Below, in pieces: positions 35,002-42,723 of a DNA stretch of 64,000 bases. Numbering within the stretch: the stretch's first letter is position 1; each line of letters starts with the position of its first letter. The notes beneath the pieces are model-generated. The model searched no databases. It was not told the origin of the DNA and saw only the letters and a list, made by a program, of their open reading frames with translations. The DNA lies in contig NZ_JBFRGU010000002.1 in the NCBI RefSeq assembly GCF_052115485.1, forward strand, positions 124,001-188,000, given 5' to 3'. The DNA comes from Microvirga sp052115485 (GTDB lineage: Bacteria; Pseudomonadota; Alphaproteobacteria; Rhizobiales; Beijerinckiaceae). A program made the translations under genes and the position numbers.

Positions 35002-36015
35002 ATGTCGCTTCCTGAATTCTCGATGCGCTCGCTGCTCGAAGCCGGCGCTCACTTCGGCCACCAGGCCCACCGCTGGAACCCCAAGATGTCCCCGTACATC
35101 TTCGGTACCCGCAACAACATCCATATCATCGACCTCGCCCAGACGGTTCCGTTGCTGCACCGCGCCCTTCAGGCCGTGAGCGACACCGTGTCCAAGGGCG
35201 GTCGCGTGCTGTTCGTCGGCACCAAGCGTCAGGCAGCCGATGCGGTCGCCGATGCGGCCAAGCGCTCGGCACAGTATTATGTGAATGCTCGCTGGCTCGG
35301 CGGCATGCTCACCAACTGGAAGACCATTTCGGGCTCGATCTCGCGCCTGCGCAAGGTCGACGAAATCATCGCTACCGGCGGCCATGGCCTCACGAAGAAA
35401 GAGCGTCTGATGCTCACCCGTGAGAAGGACAAGCTCGAGCGCGCCCTCGGCGGCATCAAGGATATGGGCGGCACGCCCGACCTGATCTTCGTCATCGACA
35501 CCAATAAGGAGCAGCTGGCGATCAAGGAGGCTCAGCGCCTCGGGATCCCGGTGGCTGCCATCGTCGACACGAACTGCGACCCGGACGGCATCACCTTCCC
35601 GGTTCCGGCCAATGACGACGCCGGCCGCGCTATCGCTCTCTATTGCGACCTGATCGCCCGCGCCGCTCTCGACGGCATCTCCCGTGGCGCCGGCGCCATG
35701 GGCATCGATGTGGGTGCGTTGGAAAACCCGACGCAGGAAGAGCTTCCGGCTGCTGCCGATCTCGGCGCTTCGGAAGGCGAGGCTTTCGAGCGTCTTGCCG
35801 CTCCGCGCGGCGCTCCGGACGATCTCACCAAGCTGACGGGCGTCGGTCCGCAGCTCGAGAAGAAGCTGAACGAGGCTGGCATCTTCCATTACTGGCAGCT
35901 CGCCGCTGCAAATGCAGGCGATGTCGCCGCTCTCGACAAGGATCTCAAGCTCAATGGCCGCCTCGAGCGCGATGGCTGGATCGGCCAGGCCCGTGCTCTG
36001 ATCGACGCAGCCTAA
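35002..36015 (+). CDS. rpsB: 30S ribosomal protein S2 with C-terminal HhH-like extension
   Basis: The protein has 337 aa from the ATG at 35002 (GGAGA 6 nt upstream); the frame opens earlier at 34933. The S2 core is clear (MRSLLEAGAHFGHQAHRWNP, RWLGGMLTNWKTI, DTNCDPDGI). It is nearly 100 residues longer than E. coli S2. The tail (residues ~270-337) contains LTKLTGVGPQLEKKLNEAGI, a helix-hairpin-helix-like motif, and a second helical segment. It heads the rpsB-tsf-pyrH-frr cluster. Confidence 0.96.
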   Translation: MSLPEFSMRSLLEAGAHFGHQAHRWNPKMSPYIFGTRNNIHIIDLAQTVPLLHRALQAVSDTVSKGGRVLFVGTKRQAADAVADAAKRSAQYYVNARWLGGMLTNWKTISGSISRLRKVDEIIATGGHGLTKKERLMLTREKDKLERALGGIKDMGGTPDLIFVIDTNKEQLAIKEAQRLGIPVAAIVDTNCDPDGITFPVPANDDAGRAIALYCDLIARAALDGISRGAGAMGIDVGALENPTQEELPAAADLGASEGEAFERLAAPRGAPDDLTKLTGVGPQLEKKLNEAGIFHYWQLAAANAGDVAALDKDLKLNGRLERDGWIGQARALIDAA

Positions 36016-36065
36016 GGCTTAGTCGGCGCCATCCTAGCGGTGGTGCCCCTTGCATGAATTGATCT

Positions 36066-36092
36066 AGCCCGGCGTTCCCTGAGCGCCGGGCT
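36066..36092 (+). promoter_or_regulatory. Hairpin in the rpsB-tsf gap
   Basis: A 9-bp perfect stem (AGCCCGGCG with CGCCGGGCT) has a 9-nt loop and no U-tract. It may protect or attenuate the rpsB-tsf mRNA, setting S2 against EF-Ts levels; inference only. Confidence 0.45.
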
Positions 36093-36124
36093 CCCTAATA
36101 TGTGAACCCGAGAAAGGAAGAGCC

Positions 36125-37054
36125 ATGGCGACTATTACCGCTGCGATGGTGAAAGAGCTGCGCGAGGCGACCAGCGCCGGCATGATGGATTGCAAGACCG
36201 CTCTGGCTGAGACCGACGGCAACATGGAAGCCGCGATCGACTGGCTCCGCAAGAAGGGCCTCTCGAAGGCTGCGAAGAAGGCCGGCCGTGTCGCGGCAGA
36301 GGGCCTCGTCGCGGTTGAATCGTCCGGCCACACCGCCACGATCCTCGAAGTGAACTCCGAGACCGACTTTGTCGCCCGTAACGATTCCTTCCAGGCTTTC
36401 GCTCGCGAAGCCGCGAAGATCGCTCTCAACGGCAACGGCACCATCGAGGGCCTCGAAGCCGCTCACTTCCCCGGCTCGACCACGACCGTGAAGGATCGCC
36501 TGCAGGAGCTGATCGCCACCATCGGCGAGAACATGAGCCTGCGCCGCATCTCGAAGCTTCAGGTCTCGAAGGGCGTCATCGCGTCCTACGTCCACAACGC
36601 GGTCACCGAAGGCCTCGGCAAGATCGGCGTGCTCGTCGCGCTTGAGTCGGAAGGCGACGTGACGGTTCTCGGCACGCTCGGTCGCCAGATCGCCATGCAC
36701 ATCGCCGCGACCAACCCGGTCGCCGTCGATTCCACCGGCGTCGATCAGGCGACGGTCGAGCGCGAGAGCGCGATTCTTCGCGAGAAGAACGCCGGCAAGC
36801 CCGACCACGTCCTTGCGAAGATCGTCGAGAGCGGCCTCAAGAGCTACTACAAGGAAGTCACGCTCATCGAGCAGGCTTTCGTGCACGATCCCTCGAAGTC
36901 CATCGCCCAGGTGCTGAAGGAAGCCGAAGGGAAGGCCGGTAAGCCGGTCACCCTCACGGGCTTCGTTCGCTACGCTCTCGGCGAGGGCATCGAGAAGGAG
37001 GAAGCTCCTGACTTCGCCGCCGAGGTCGCTGCGGCGGCCGGCGTAAAGGCCTAA
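36125..37054 (+). CDS. tsf: Elongation factor Ts
   Basis: Guanine nucleotide exchange factor for EF-Tu, 309 aa, normal length. AAAGGAAGAG lies before the ATG. The N-terminal UBA-like domain is ATSAGMMDCKTALAETDGNMEAAIDWLRKKG, and the exchange motif TDFVARND lies near residue 80. It is followed by a strong terminator, so pyrH may have its own promoter. Confidence 0.97.
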   Translation: MATITAAMVKELREATSAGMMDCKTALAETDGNMEAAIDWLRKKGLSKAAKKAGRVAAEGLVAVESSGHTATILEVNSETDFVARNDSFQAFAREAAKIALNGNGTIEGLEAAHFPGSTTTVKDRLQELIATIGENMSLRRISKLQVSKGVIASYVHNAVTEGLGKIGVLVALESEGDVTVLGTLGRQIAMHIAATNPVAVDSTGVDQATVERESAILREKNAGKPDHVLAKIVESGLKSYYKEVTLIEQAFVHDPSKSIAQVLKEAEGKAGKPVTLTGFVRYALGEGIEKEEAPDFAAEVAAAAGVKA

Positions 37055-37067
37055 ATCGAACGACGAC

Positions 37068-37094
37068 AAACGGCGGCTCTTCAGCCGCCGTTTT
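37068..37094 (+). terminator. Rho-independent terminator after tsf
   Basis: An ACGGCGGCT-type stem (8 GC-rich pairs) with a 4-nt loop is followed by TTTT, 14 nt past the tsf stop. Confidence 0.85.
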
Positions 37095-37104
37095 CATGAG
37101 AGGC

Positions 37105-37154
37105 CTCGCACGATCCTTTCGAAAAGCGGTTCCCGGTTTTTCAGATCGTGCGAG
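37105..37154. repeat. Rhizobial-type palindromic repeat between tsf and pyrH
   Basis: Perfect 11-nt arms CTCGCACGATC (37105-37115) and GATCGTGCGAG (37144-37154) enclose a 28-nt centre with CGAAAAGCGG and CCGGTTTTTC parts. It resembles the GATC-centred palindromes scattered between genes in this order. It lies ~36 nt before pyrH. Confidence 0.7.
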
Positions 37155-37190
37155 AGTAAACCCCCTAAAAGAAAATAAGAGAGGTCTGCA

Positions 37191-37904
37191 GTGGCACGAT
37201 TCCGGCGCATTCTGGTGAAGCTTTCGGGAGAAGCCTTGATGGCTCCCGATGGATACTGGCTCGATCCGCAGACCCTCTCCCGTCTCGCCGAAGATCTCGC
37301 CAACGCCACCCGCGCCGGATTCGAGATCGCCCTCGTGATCGGTGGCGGTAACATCATTCGTGGCGCACGCATGAGCACGGCGGGGTGGATCGACCGCCCG
37401 ACCGCCGATTCCATGGGCATGCTCGGCACGGTCATGAATTCTCTTGCCATCGAGACGGCGCTGAACGCCGCGGGCGTTTTTGCGCGCACCATGTCGGCGG
37501 TGTCCATGCCGACGATCTGCGAAACCTATGCACGCCAGCCTGCCTTGCACCATCTGGACAAAGGGCAGGTGCTGGTGCTAGCGGGCGGCACGAGCAACCC
37601 GTTCTTTACGACCGATACCGCCGCCGTCCTGCGTGCGGCCGAGCTTCGCTGCGACGCGGTGCTGAAAGCCACGCAGGTCGATGGAGTCTACAGCGCCGAT
37701 CCGAAAAAGGATTCGAATGCGACCCGGTTCGACCGTCTGACCCATGACGAGGCCATTGCCAAGGATTTGAAGGTGATGGATACCGCCGCCTTCGCCCTGG
37801 CGCGGGAGAGCCGGATTCCGATCATTGTCGGCTCCGTCCACGCACCGAGCTCTGTGACGGCTATTCTTCAGGGCGATGTGCCGTCCACCGTTGTCGCCCC
37901 TTGA
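37191..37904 (+). CDS. pyrH: UMP kinase
   Basis: It phosphorylates UMP to UDP in pyrimidine synthesis; a hexameric amino-acid-kinase-fold enzyme. It has 237 aa with a GTG start preceded by AGAGAGG. Motifs are ILVKLSGEALM, VIGGGNIIRG, RPTADSMGMLGTVMN and the ATP/UTP region KATQVDGVYSADPKKD. Conserved position between tsf and frr. Confidence 0.97.
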   Translation: MARFRRILVKLSGEALMAPDGYWLDPQTLSRLAEDLANATRAGFEIALVIGGGNIIRGARMSTAGWIDRPTADSMGMLGTVMNSLAIETALNAAGVFARTMSAVSMPTICETYARQPALHHLDKGQVLVLAGGTSNPFFTTDTAAVLRAAELRCDAVLKATQVDGVYSADPKKDSNATRFDRLTHDEAIAKDLKVMDTAAFALARESRIPIIVGSVHAPSSVTAILQGDVPSTVVAP

Positions 37905-37962
37905 TGCCGAAGCGCGGGCAGCGTAAGCCCGTGTCCAAAGTATGCCTTGAGGAAAATACACC

Positions 37963-38523
37963 ATGACCACGACTTTCGACCTTGGTGACGTGAAGCGCCG
38001 CATGCAGGGCGCGATCAATGCGTTCAAGAACGACCTTGCGAGCCTGCGCACGGGGCGTGCTTCGCCCAATCTCCTCGATCCGTTGCAGATCGACGCCTAC
38101 GGCTCCCTGATGCCGATTTCGCAAGTTGCGACGGTGAGCGTGCCGGAGCCGCGCCTGCTCAGCGTCCAGGTTTGGGATCGCGGCATGGTTGCAGCTGTCG
38201 AAAAGGCGATCCGTGAATCCGATCTGGGGCTCAACCCCCAGACCGAGGGCCAGATCATCCGCTTGCGCATTCCGGAAATGAACGAGCAGCGCCGCAAGGA
38301 AATGGTGAAAGTCGCCCATAAATACGCGGAAGAGGCGAAAGTCGCCGTCCGCCACGTGCGCCGCGACGGTCTCGACCTGCTCAAAAAGCTCGAAAAAGAT
38401 CACGCGATCAGCGAGGATGACGGCAAGCGTCACGCGGATCAGGTCCAAAAGGCCACCGATCAGTTCGTTGCCGAGGTCGACACCCTTGCCGCGGCCAAAG
38501 AAAAGGAGATCATGCACGTCTGA
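37963..38523 (+). CDS. frr: Ribosome recycling factor
   Basis: With EF-G it splits post-termination ribosomes. It has 186 aa, full length; GAGGAAA lies before the ATG. Typical features are SLRTGRASPNLLDPLQID, PEPRLLSVQVWD, the IPEMNEQRRKEMVKVAHKYAEEAKVAVRHVRRD region (a long helix) and a helical C-terminus. It follows pyrH and precedes uppS by 32 nt. Confidence 0.97.
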   Translation: MTTTFDLGDVKRRMQGAINAFKNDLASLRTGRASPNLLDPLQIDAYGSLMPISQVATVSVPEPRLLSVQVWDRGMVAAVEKAIRESDLGLNPQTEGQIIRLRIPEMNEQRRKEMVKVAHKYAEEAKVAVRHVRRDGLDLLKKLEKDHAISEDDGKRHADQVQKATDQFVAEVDTLAAAKEKEIMHV

Positions 38524-38555
38524 CCTGTTCGGGCGTGCATCGAGTTCGAGATTTC

Positions 38556-39323
38556 ATGAGCGGAGAAGCCAAGCTTTCGGTTCCATCCTTTGCTCTCCGC
38601 GATACGGGCGGCGAGGTGCCGACGCATGTCGCCATCATCATGGATGGCAACGGCCGCTGGGCCGCGAAACGCGGGCTTCCCCGGTTCGAGGGCCATCGAC
38701 GTGGCGTCGAGGCGATCCGCCGGGCCGTGCGCAGCGCCATCGATCTCGGGATCCGCTATCTCACTGTCTACAGCTTCTCATCCGAGAACTGGCGGCGTCC
38801 GGCTCAGGAAGTCTCCGACCTCATGGGGCTTCTCAAGCGGTTCGTGCGGCACGATCTCGCTGACCTTCACGCCAACAATGTGCGGGTCAAGATCATCGGC
38901 GAACGGGAAACTCTCGCTCCCGATATTCGCGCTCTGCTTGATGAGGCCGAAAGCCTGACCCGCGACAACACCGCTCTGACCCTCGTGATCGCTTTCAATT
39001 ACGGCGGCCGGCAGGAAATCGCTCATGCCATGCGTGCTTTGGCTGAGAAGGTGAAAGCGGGTGAACTCGATCCCGCCTCCATCGATCTCGACGCCATCGA
39101 GGCGCATCTCGATACGCGGGGCATCCCCGATCCGGATCTCGTCATTCGAACTTCCGGCGAGCAGCGGGTGTCGAATTTCCTGACGTGGCAGACGGCTTAT
39201 TCCGAATTCGTCTTCACCCCCGAGTTCTGGCCCGATTTCAACGACGAGATCTTCAGAGCGGCCCTCGACGAATATCGTCGGCGGGATCGCCGGTTCGGCG
39301 GTCTGAGCGCTCAGGCCGTCTGA
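38556..39323 (+). CDS. uppS: Isoprenyl transferase (undecaprenyl diphosphate synthase)
   Basis: cis-Prenyltransferase that makes the C55 lipid carrier for peptidoglycan and O-antigen. It has 255 aa from the ATG at 38556; a GTG at 38535 is an alternative. The catalytic Asp is D30 in IIMDGNGRWA, followed by RFEGHRRGVEA, YSFSSENWRRP and the C-terminal RTSGEQRVSNFLTWQTAYSE. It is 2 nt from cdsA. Confidence 0.95.
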   Translation: MSGEAKLSVPSFALRDTGGEVPTHVAIIMDGNGRWAAKRGLPRFEGHRRGVEAIRRAVRSAIDLGIRYLTVYSFSSENWRRPAQEVSDLMGLLKRFVRHDLADLHANNVRVKIIGERETLAPDIRALLDEAESLTRDNTALTLVIAFNYGGRQEIAHAMRALAEKVKAGELDPASIDLDAIEAHLDTRGIPDPDLVIRTSGEQRVSNFLTWQTAYSEFVFTPEFWPDFNDEIFRAALDEYRRRDRRFGGLSAQAV

Positions 39324-39325
39324 CC

Positions 39326-40183
39326 ATGGCGATGGGTGAGGGTGGCGCGACAAAAGCGGGGGGCATTGGGTTGGTCTCAAGCGAGCTTGGAAAGCGCGTC
39401 GTTTCCGCAATCGTCCTGATCCCGATCGCGCTGGCCGCCGCCTATCAGGGCGGCTGGGCCTTTGCCCTGTTCTGGCTCGCCGCCGGTATCGCGACGGCCT
39501 GGGAATGGACCAATATGACGCGGGTCGAATCGCGCCGGCCCGTCCAGGCGGTGCTTGGCGTCGGCCTTGTCGTTCTCACGGTTCTTCTTTTGACGAATGC
39601 CTCGTTCATCGCCTTCGTCGGCGTTTGCGCGCTGACCCTTCTGGCTGCCGCTCTCTTGGCGACCGGGCAGGAGAGCCGGTTCTGGGCCCTGACCGGCTTT
39701 GCTTATGCGGTCGTTATCACTCTCGTGCCGCCCATCGTCAGGGAACATCCGAATCTCGGGCTTGCCGGGTTGCTGTGGATGTTCGCGGTCGTGTGGTCGA
39801 CCGATATCGCAGCCTATTTCACCGGGCGGTCCCTGGGCGGGCCGAAATTGTGGCCCCGGGTCAGCCCGAAAAAGACCTGGTCTGGCTTCTGCGGTGGGCT
39901 TCTGGCGGCGGCAATCGCCGGGTTTCTGGTGGCCTGGAGTGTTCAGAAGCTGGGCTTGATGCCTCCTTTCAGCCTTAGAAATGTGGTGATGCTGTCCCTC
40001 GTCGCCTCCGTCGCGAGCCAATTGGGCGACCTTGGCGAATCCGCCCTCAAGCGCCATTTCGATGTCAAGGACTCGAGTCACCTCATTCCGGGCCATGGCG
40101 GCGTCATGGATCGGCTCGACGGGTTCTGGGCTGTCGCCCTGATCCTGAGCATCGTGCTGCTGATCATAAGGTTTGCGTCTTAA
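39326..40183 (+). CDS. cdsA: Phosphatidate cytidylyltransferase
   Basis: It makes CDP-diacylglycerol for phospholipid synthesis. It has 285 aa from the ATG at 39326, 2 nt past the uppS stop. About seven to eight hydrophobic helices are visible. The family signature at the C-terminus is present: SQLGDLGESALKRHFDVKDS followed by HLIPGHGGVMDRLDGF. The longer open frame upstream overlaps uppS and is not used. Confidence 0.95.
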   Translation: MAMGEGGATKAGGIGLVSSELGKRVVSAIVLIPIALAAAYQGGWAFALFWLAAGIATAWEWTNMTRVESRRPVQAVLGVGLVVLTVLLLTNASFIAFVGVCALTLLAAALLATGQESRFWALTGFAYAVVITLVPPIVREHPNLGLAGLLWMFAVVWSTDIAAYFTGRSLGGPKLWPRVSPKKTWSGFCGGLLAAAIAGFLVAWSVQKLGLMPPFSLRNVVMLSLVASVASQLGDLGESALKRHFDVKDSSHLIPGHGGVMDRLDGFWAVALILSIVLLIIRFAS

Positions 40184-40191
40184 AAGCTTTC

Positions 40192-41370
40192 ATGACCCGT
40201 TCTCTCACCATTCTCGGAGCCACAGGCTCGATCGGCCGCTCGACGGCCGATGTCGTTCTGGCTCAACCCGATCAGTTTCGCGTGGAAGCCGTTGTCGGCG
40301 GTAAGGACGCCAAGGCCCTTGCCGCCATGGCAAAGCGCCTCGGCGCGAGGTTCGCCGCTCTTGCTGATGAGGCGGGGCACCACGACTTGCGTTCCGAGCT
40401 CGCGGGTTCGGGCATCGAGAGCGGGGCAGGCGATGCCGCTCTAATCGAGGCGGTGGACCGGGAAAGTGACATCGTGCTCGCCGCCATTAGCGGCACCGCC
40501 GGGCTTCGCCCGACCCACGCGGCCCTGAAGCCTGGGCGGAGAATCGCTCTCGCCAACAAAGAAAGCCTGGTTTGCGCCGGCAAGGCCTTCATGGCTGACG
40601 CCCGCCGTATCGGCGCGCAGATCATGCCGGTCGATTCCGAACACAACGCGCTAGATCAGGCGCTGGCCGCCGGTCACGGCAAGGATGTGGAAAAGGCGAT
40701 CATCACGGCGACCGGCGGCCCATTCCGCACCTGGAGCCGGGAGCGCATCGCCGCCGCGTCGCCAGCCGAGGCCGCGGCGCATCCGGTCTGGTCCATGGGG
40801 TCGAAGATCAACATCGATTCTTCGACCTTGATGAACAAAGGTCTCGAACTCATTGAGGCGCATCATCTTTTCGATATCGATGCTGATCATCTCGACGTGC
40901 TCGTCCATCCCGAAGCCATCGTGCACGGCCTCGTGCAATGGAGCGACGGCGCGCTGACGGCGGGACTCGCCTTGCCCGACATGAAGGTGCCTATCGCCAA
41001 CGCCCTGCGTCATCAGCAACGCCTTGCAATGGATCTTCCCCGTCTCGATCTTGCCGCTATCGGGCGTTTGAGCTTCGAGATGGCCGACGAAGAGCGATTC
41101 CCGTGCCTTGCGGCGGCAAAGGCTGCGCTCAAGGCCGGAGGGTCGATGCCGACCGTTCTGAACGCCGCGAACGAGATCGCAGTGGCGGCTTTCATGGCCG
41201 GCAAGATCCGATTTTATGATATATATAAAATCGTTGATGGGGTTTGCTCATCTTTTGTCGCAAGGCGGCTCGATGCTCCGGCCACCGTCGCCGAAGCGCT
41301 GGCCATCGATGGCGAAGCGCGGCGCGCCGCCTCCGCCGCCCTCAATGAGACTGTGATAGCGTCGGCCTGA
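40192..41370 (+). CDS. dxr: 1-deoxy-D-xylulose-5-phosphate reductoisomerase
   Basis: First committed step of the MEP isoprenoid pathway: NADPH-dependent conversion of DXP to MEP. It has 392 aa. The NADPH-binding motif is ILGATGSIGRSTADV; metal/substrate-binding motifs are ANKESLVCAG, MPVDSEHNALDQAL and SMGSKINIDSSTLMNKGLE. Adjacent to uppS, which uses the isoprenoid precursors. An AT-rich inverted repeat lies in the coding region at 41209-41233. Confidence 0.97.
   Translation: MTRSLTILGATGSIGRSTADVVLAQPDQFRVEAVVGGKDAKALAAMAKRLGARFAALADEAGHHDLRSELAGSGIESGAGDAALIEAVDRESDIVLAAISGTAGLRPTHAALKPGRRIALANKESLVCAGKAFMADARRIGAQIMPVDSEHNALDQALAAGHGKDVEKAIITATGGPFRTWSRERIAAASPAEAAAHPVWSMGSKINIDSSTLMNKGLELIEAHHLFDIDADHLDVLVHPEAIVHGLVQWSDGALTAGLALPDMKVPIANALRHQQRLAMDLPRLDLAAIGRLSFEMADEERFPCLAAAKAALKAGGSMPTVLNAANEIAVAAFMAGKIRFYDIYKIVDGVCSSFVARRLDAPATVAEALAIDGEARRAASAALNETVIASA
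41209..41233. repeat. AT-rich inverted repeat inside dxr
   Basis: CGATTTTAT and ATAAAATCG are perfect 9-nt arms around GATATAT, an abrupt AT-rich patch that uses the codon ATA in a GC-rich essential gene. It encodes RFYDIYKIV. Possibly chance or an internal regulatory site. Confidence 0.4.
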
Positions 41371-41389
41371 CGGCGCGAAAGGAACGGTT

Positions 41390-42553
41390 ATGGATCTGCT
41401 CGCAACTATTGGCGGGGCGACGAACTCCTTCCTCCTGACGATTGTCTCCTTCCTGATCGTCCTTGGAATCGTCGTCTTCATTCACGAGTTCGGCCACTTC
41501 TGGGTCGGGCGCCGCTGCGGCGTCGGCGTGACGGCCTTTTCCGTCGGCTTCGGGCCGGAGCTTTTCGGCTGGAACGACAGGCACGGCACGCGCTGGAAGA
41601 TTTCGGCGATTCCCCTCGGCGGCTATGTGAAATTCGTGGGCGACTTGAACGCGGCCAGCGTGCCGGACAGCCGGGAGGTCCAGCGGATGTCGCCGGAGGA
41701 GAGGGCGGTCAGCTTCCCCTTCCAGAGCGTCACCAAGCGCGCGGCCATCGTCGCGGCGGGGCCGATTGCCAACTTCATTCTCGCCGTCGCGATCTTCTCC
41801 GGCCTCAATTACGTCTCCGGCCGACAGGTCATCGAGCCGCGCATCGAAATGATTCAGCCGAACAGCGCCGCCGAACGGGCCGGATTCAAGCCGCACGACT
41901 TTATCCTTTCCATCAACGGCAGCACCATCGAGACCTTTGCCGACATGCAGCGGTGGGTCAGCGCCAGTGCCGGGGATACCCTGCATTTCGTGGTGGATCG
42001 TGAAGGAAAGCAGGTCGCGCTGGACGCGGTTCCCGACTTGAAAGAGCAGAACACGCCGTTCGGCAAGCAGCGGATCGGGCTTCTCGGCCTTCAGGCCTCC
42101 CGCGATCCGGCTTCGATCAAGACCCTGACCTATTCGCCCCTTGGGGCCGTAAAGGCGGGGGCTCTCGAGACCTGGTATGTGGTCGACCGGACCTTCGATT
42201 ACATGGGCAAACTGATTTCCGGCCGCGAATCGGCGGATCAGCTCTCCGGTCCTATCCGGATCGCCCAGGTTTCGGGCCAGGTGGCGAGCCTCGGCGGGGT
42301 CGCGGGATTGATCAGTCTTGTGGCGGTTCTGTCCGTATCGGTAGGCCTTATTAACCTATTTCCCGTTCCGCTCTTGGATGGCGGGCATCTTTTATTTTAC
42401 GCTATTGAGGCGGTTCGTGGTCGGCCCCTGAGCGAAAAGGCCCAGGAAATCGGCTTCCGGATCGGTTTTGCCATCGTGGCGATGCTCATGTTGTTCGCGA
42501 CTTGGAATGATATTGTTCACCTTGGTGCAACATTTGTGGCCCGCGGGACGTGA
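41390..42553 (+). CDS. rseP: Site-2 protease RseP/MmpA
   Basis: Intramembrane zinc metalloprotease of the inner membrane that releases anti-sigma or other membrane substrates. It has 387 aa. The zinc motif is HEFGH at residues 32-36, a PDZ domain lies in the middle (MIQPNSAAERAGFKPHDFIL), and the third zinc ligand is in the C-terminal LLDGGHLLFYAIEAVRGRPL. One PDZ domain instead of the two in E. coli, as in Caulobacter MmpA. Classic neighbour of dxr and bamA. Confidence 0.96.
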   Translation: MDLLATIGGATNSFLLTIVSFLIVLGIVVFIHEFGHFWVGRRCGVGVTAFSVGFGPELFGWNDRHGTRWKISAIPLGGYVKFVGDLNAASVPDSREVQRMSPEERAVSFPFQSVTKRAAIVAAGPIANFILAVAIFSGLNYVSGRQVIEPRIEMIQPNSAAERAGFKPHDFILSINGSTIETFADMQRWVSASAGDTLHFVVDREGKQVALDAVPDLKEQNTPFGKQRIGLLGLQASRDPASIKTLTYSPLGAVKAGALETWYVVDRTFDYMGKLISGRESADQLSGPIRIAQVSGQVASLGGVAGLISLVAVLSVSVGLINLFPVPLLDGGHLLFYAIEAVRGRPLSEKAQEIGFRIGFAIVAMLMLFATWNDIVHLGATFVARGT

Positions 42554-42723
42554 CAAGGACGCCACGCTAGGCAAAAATGACACTCTGTTGGGGAAACCGC
42601 CGTTTGCAATGACGGCGAAAGTTTGTACAAGCGGGACCTTACCACTATGGCTGGAGGCAGATGCTCCCGGTCAGCTGGGGCTTCTTCGCCTTGGACAATG
42701 AGATAAAAGAGACGGGCCAGTTG

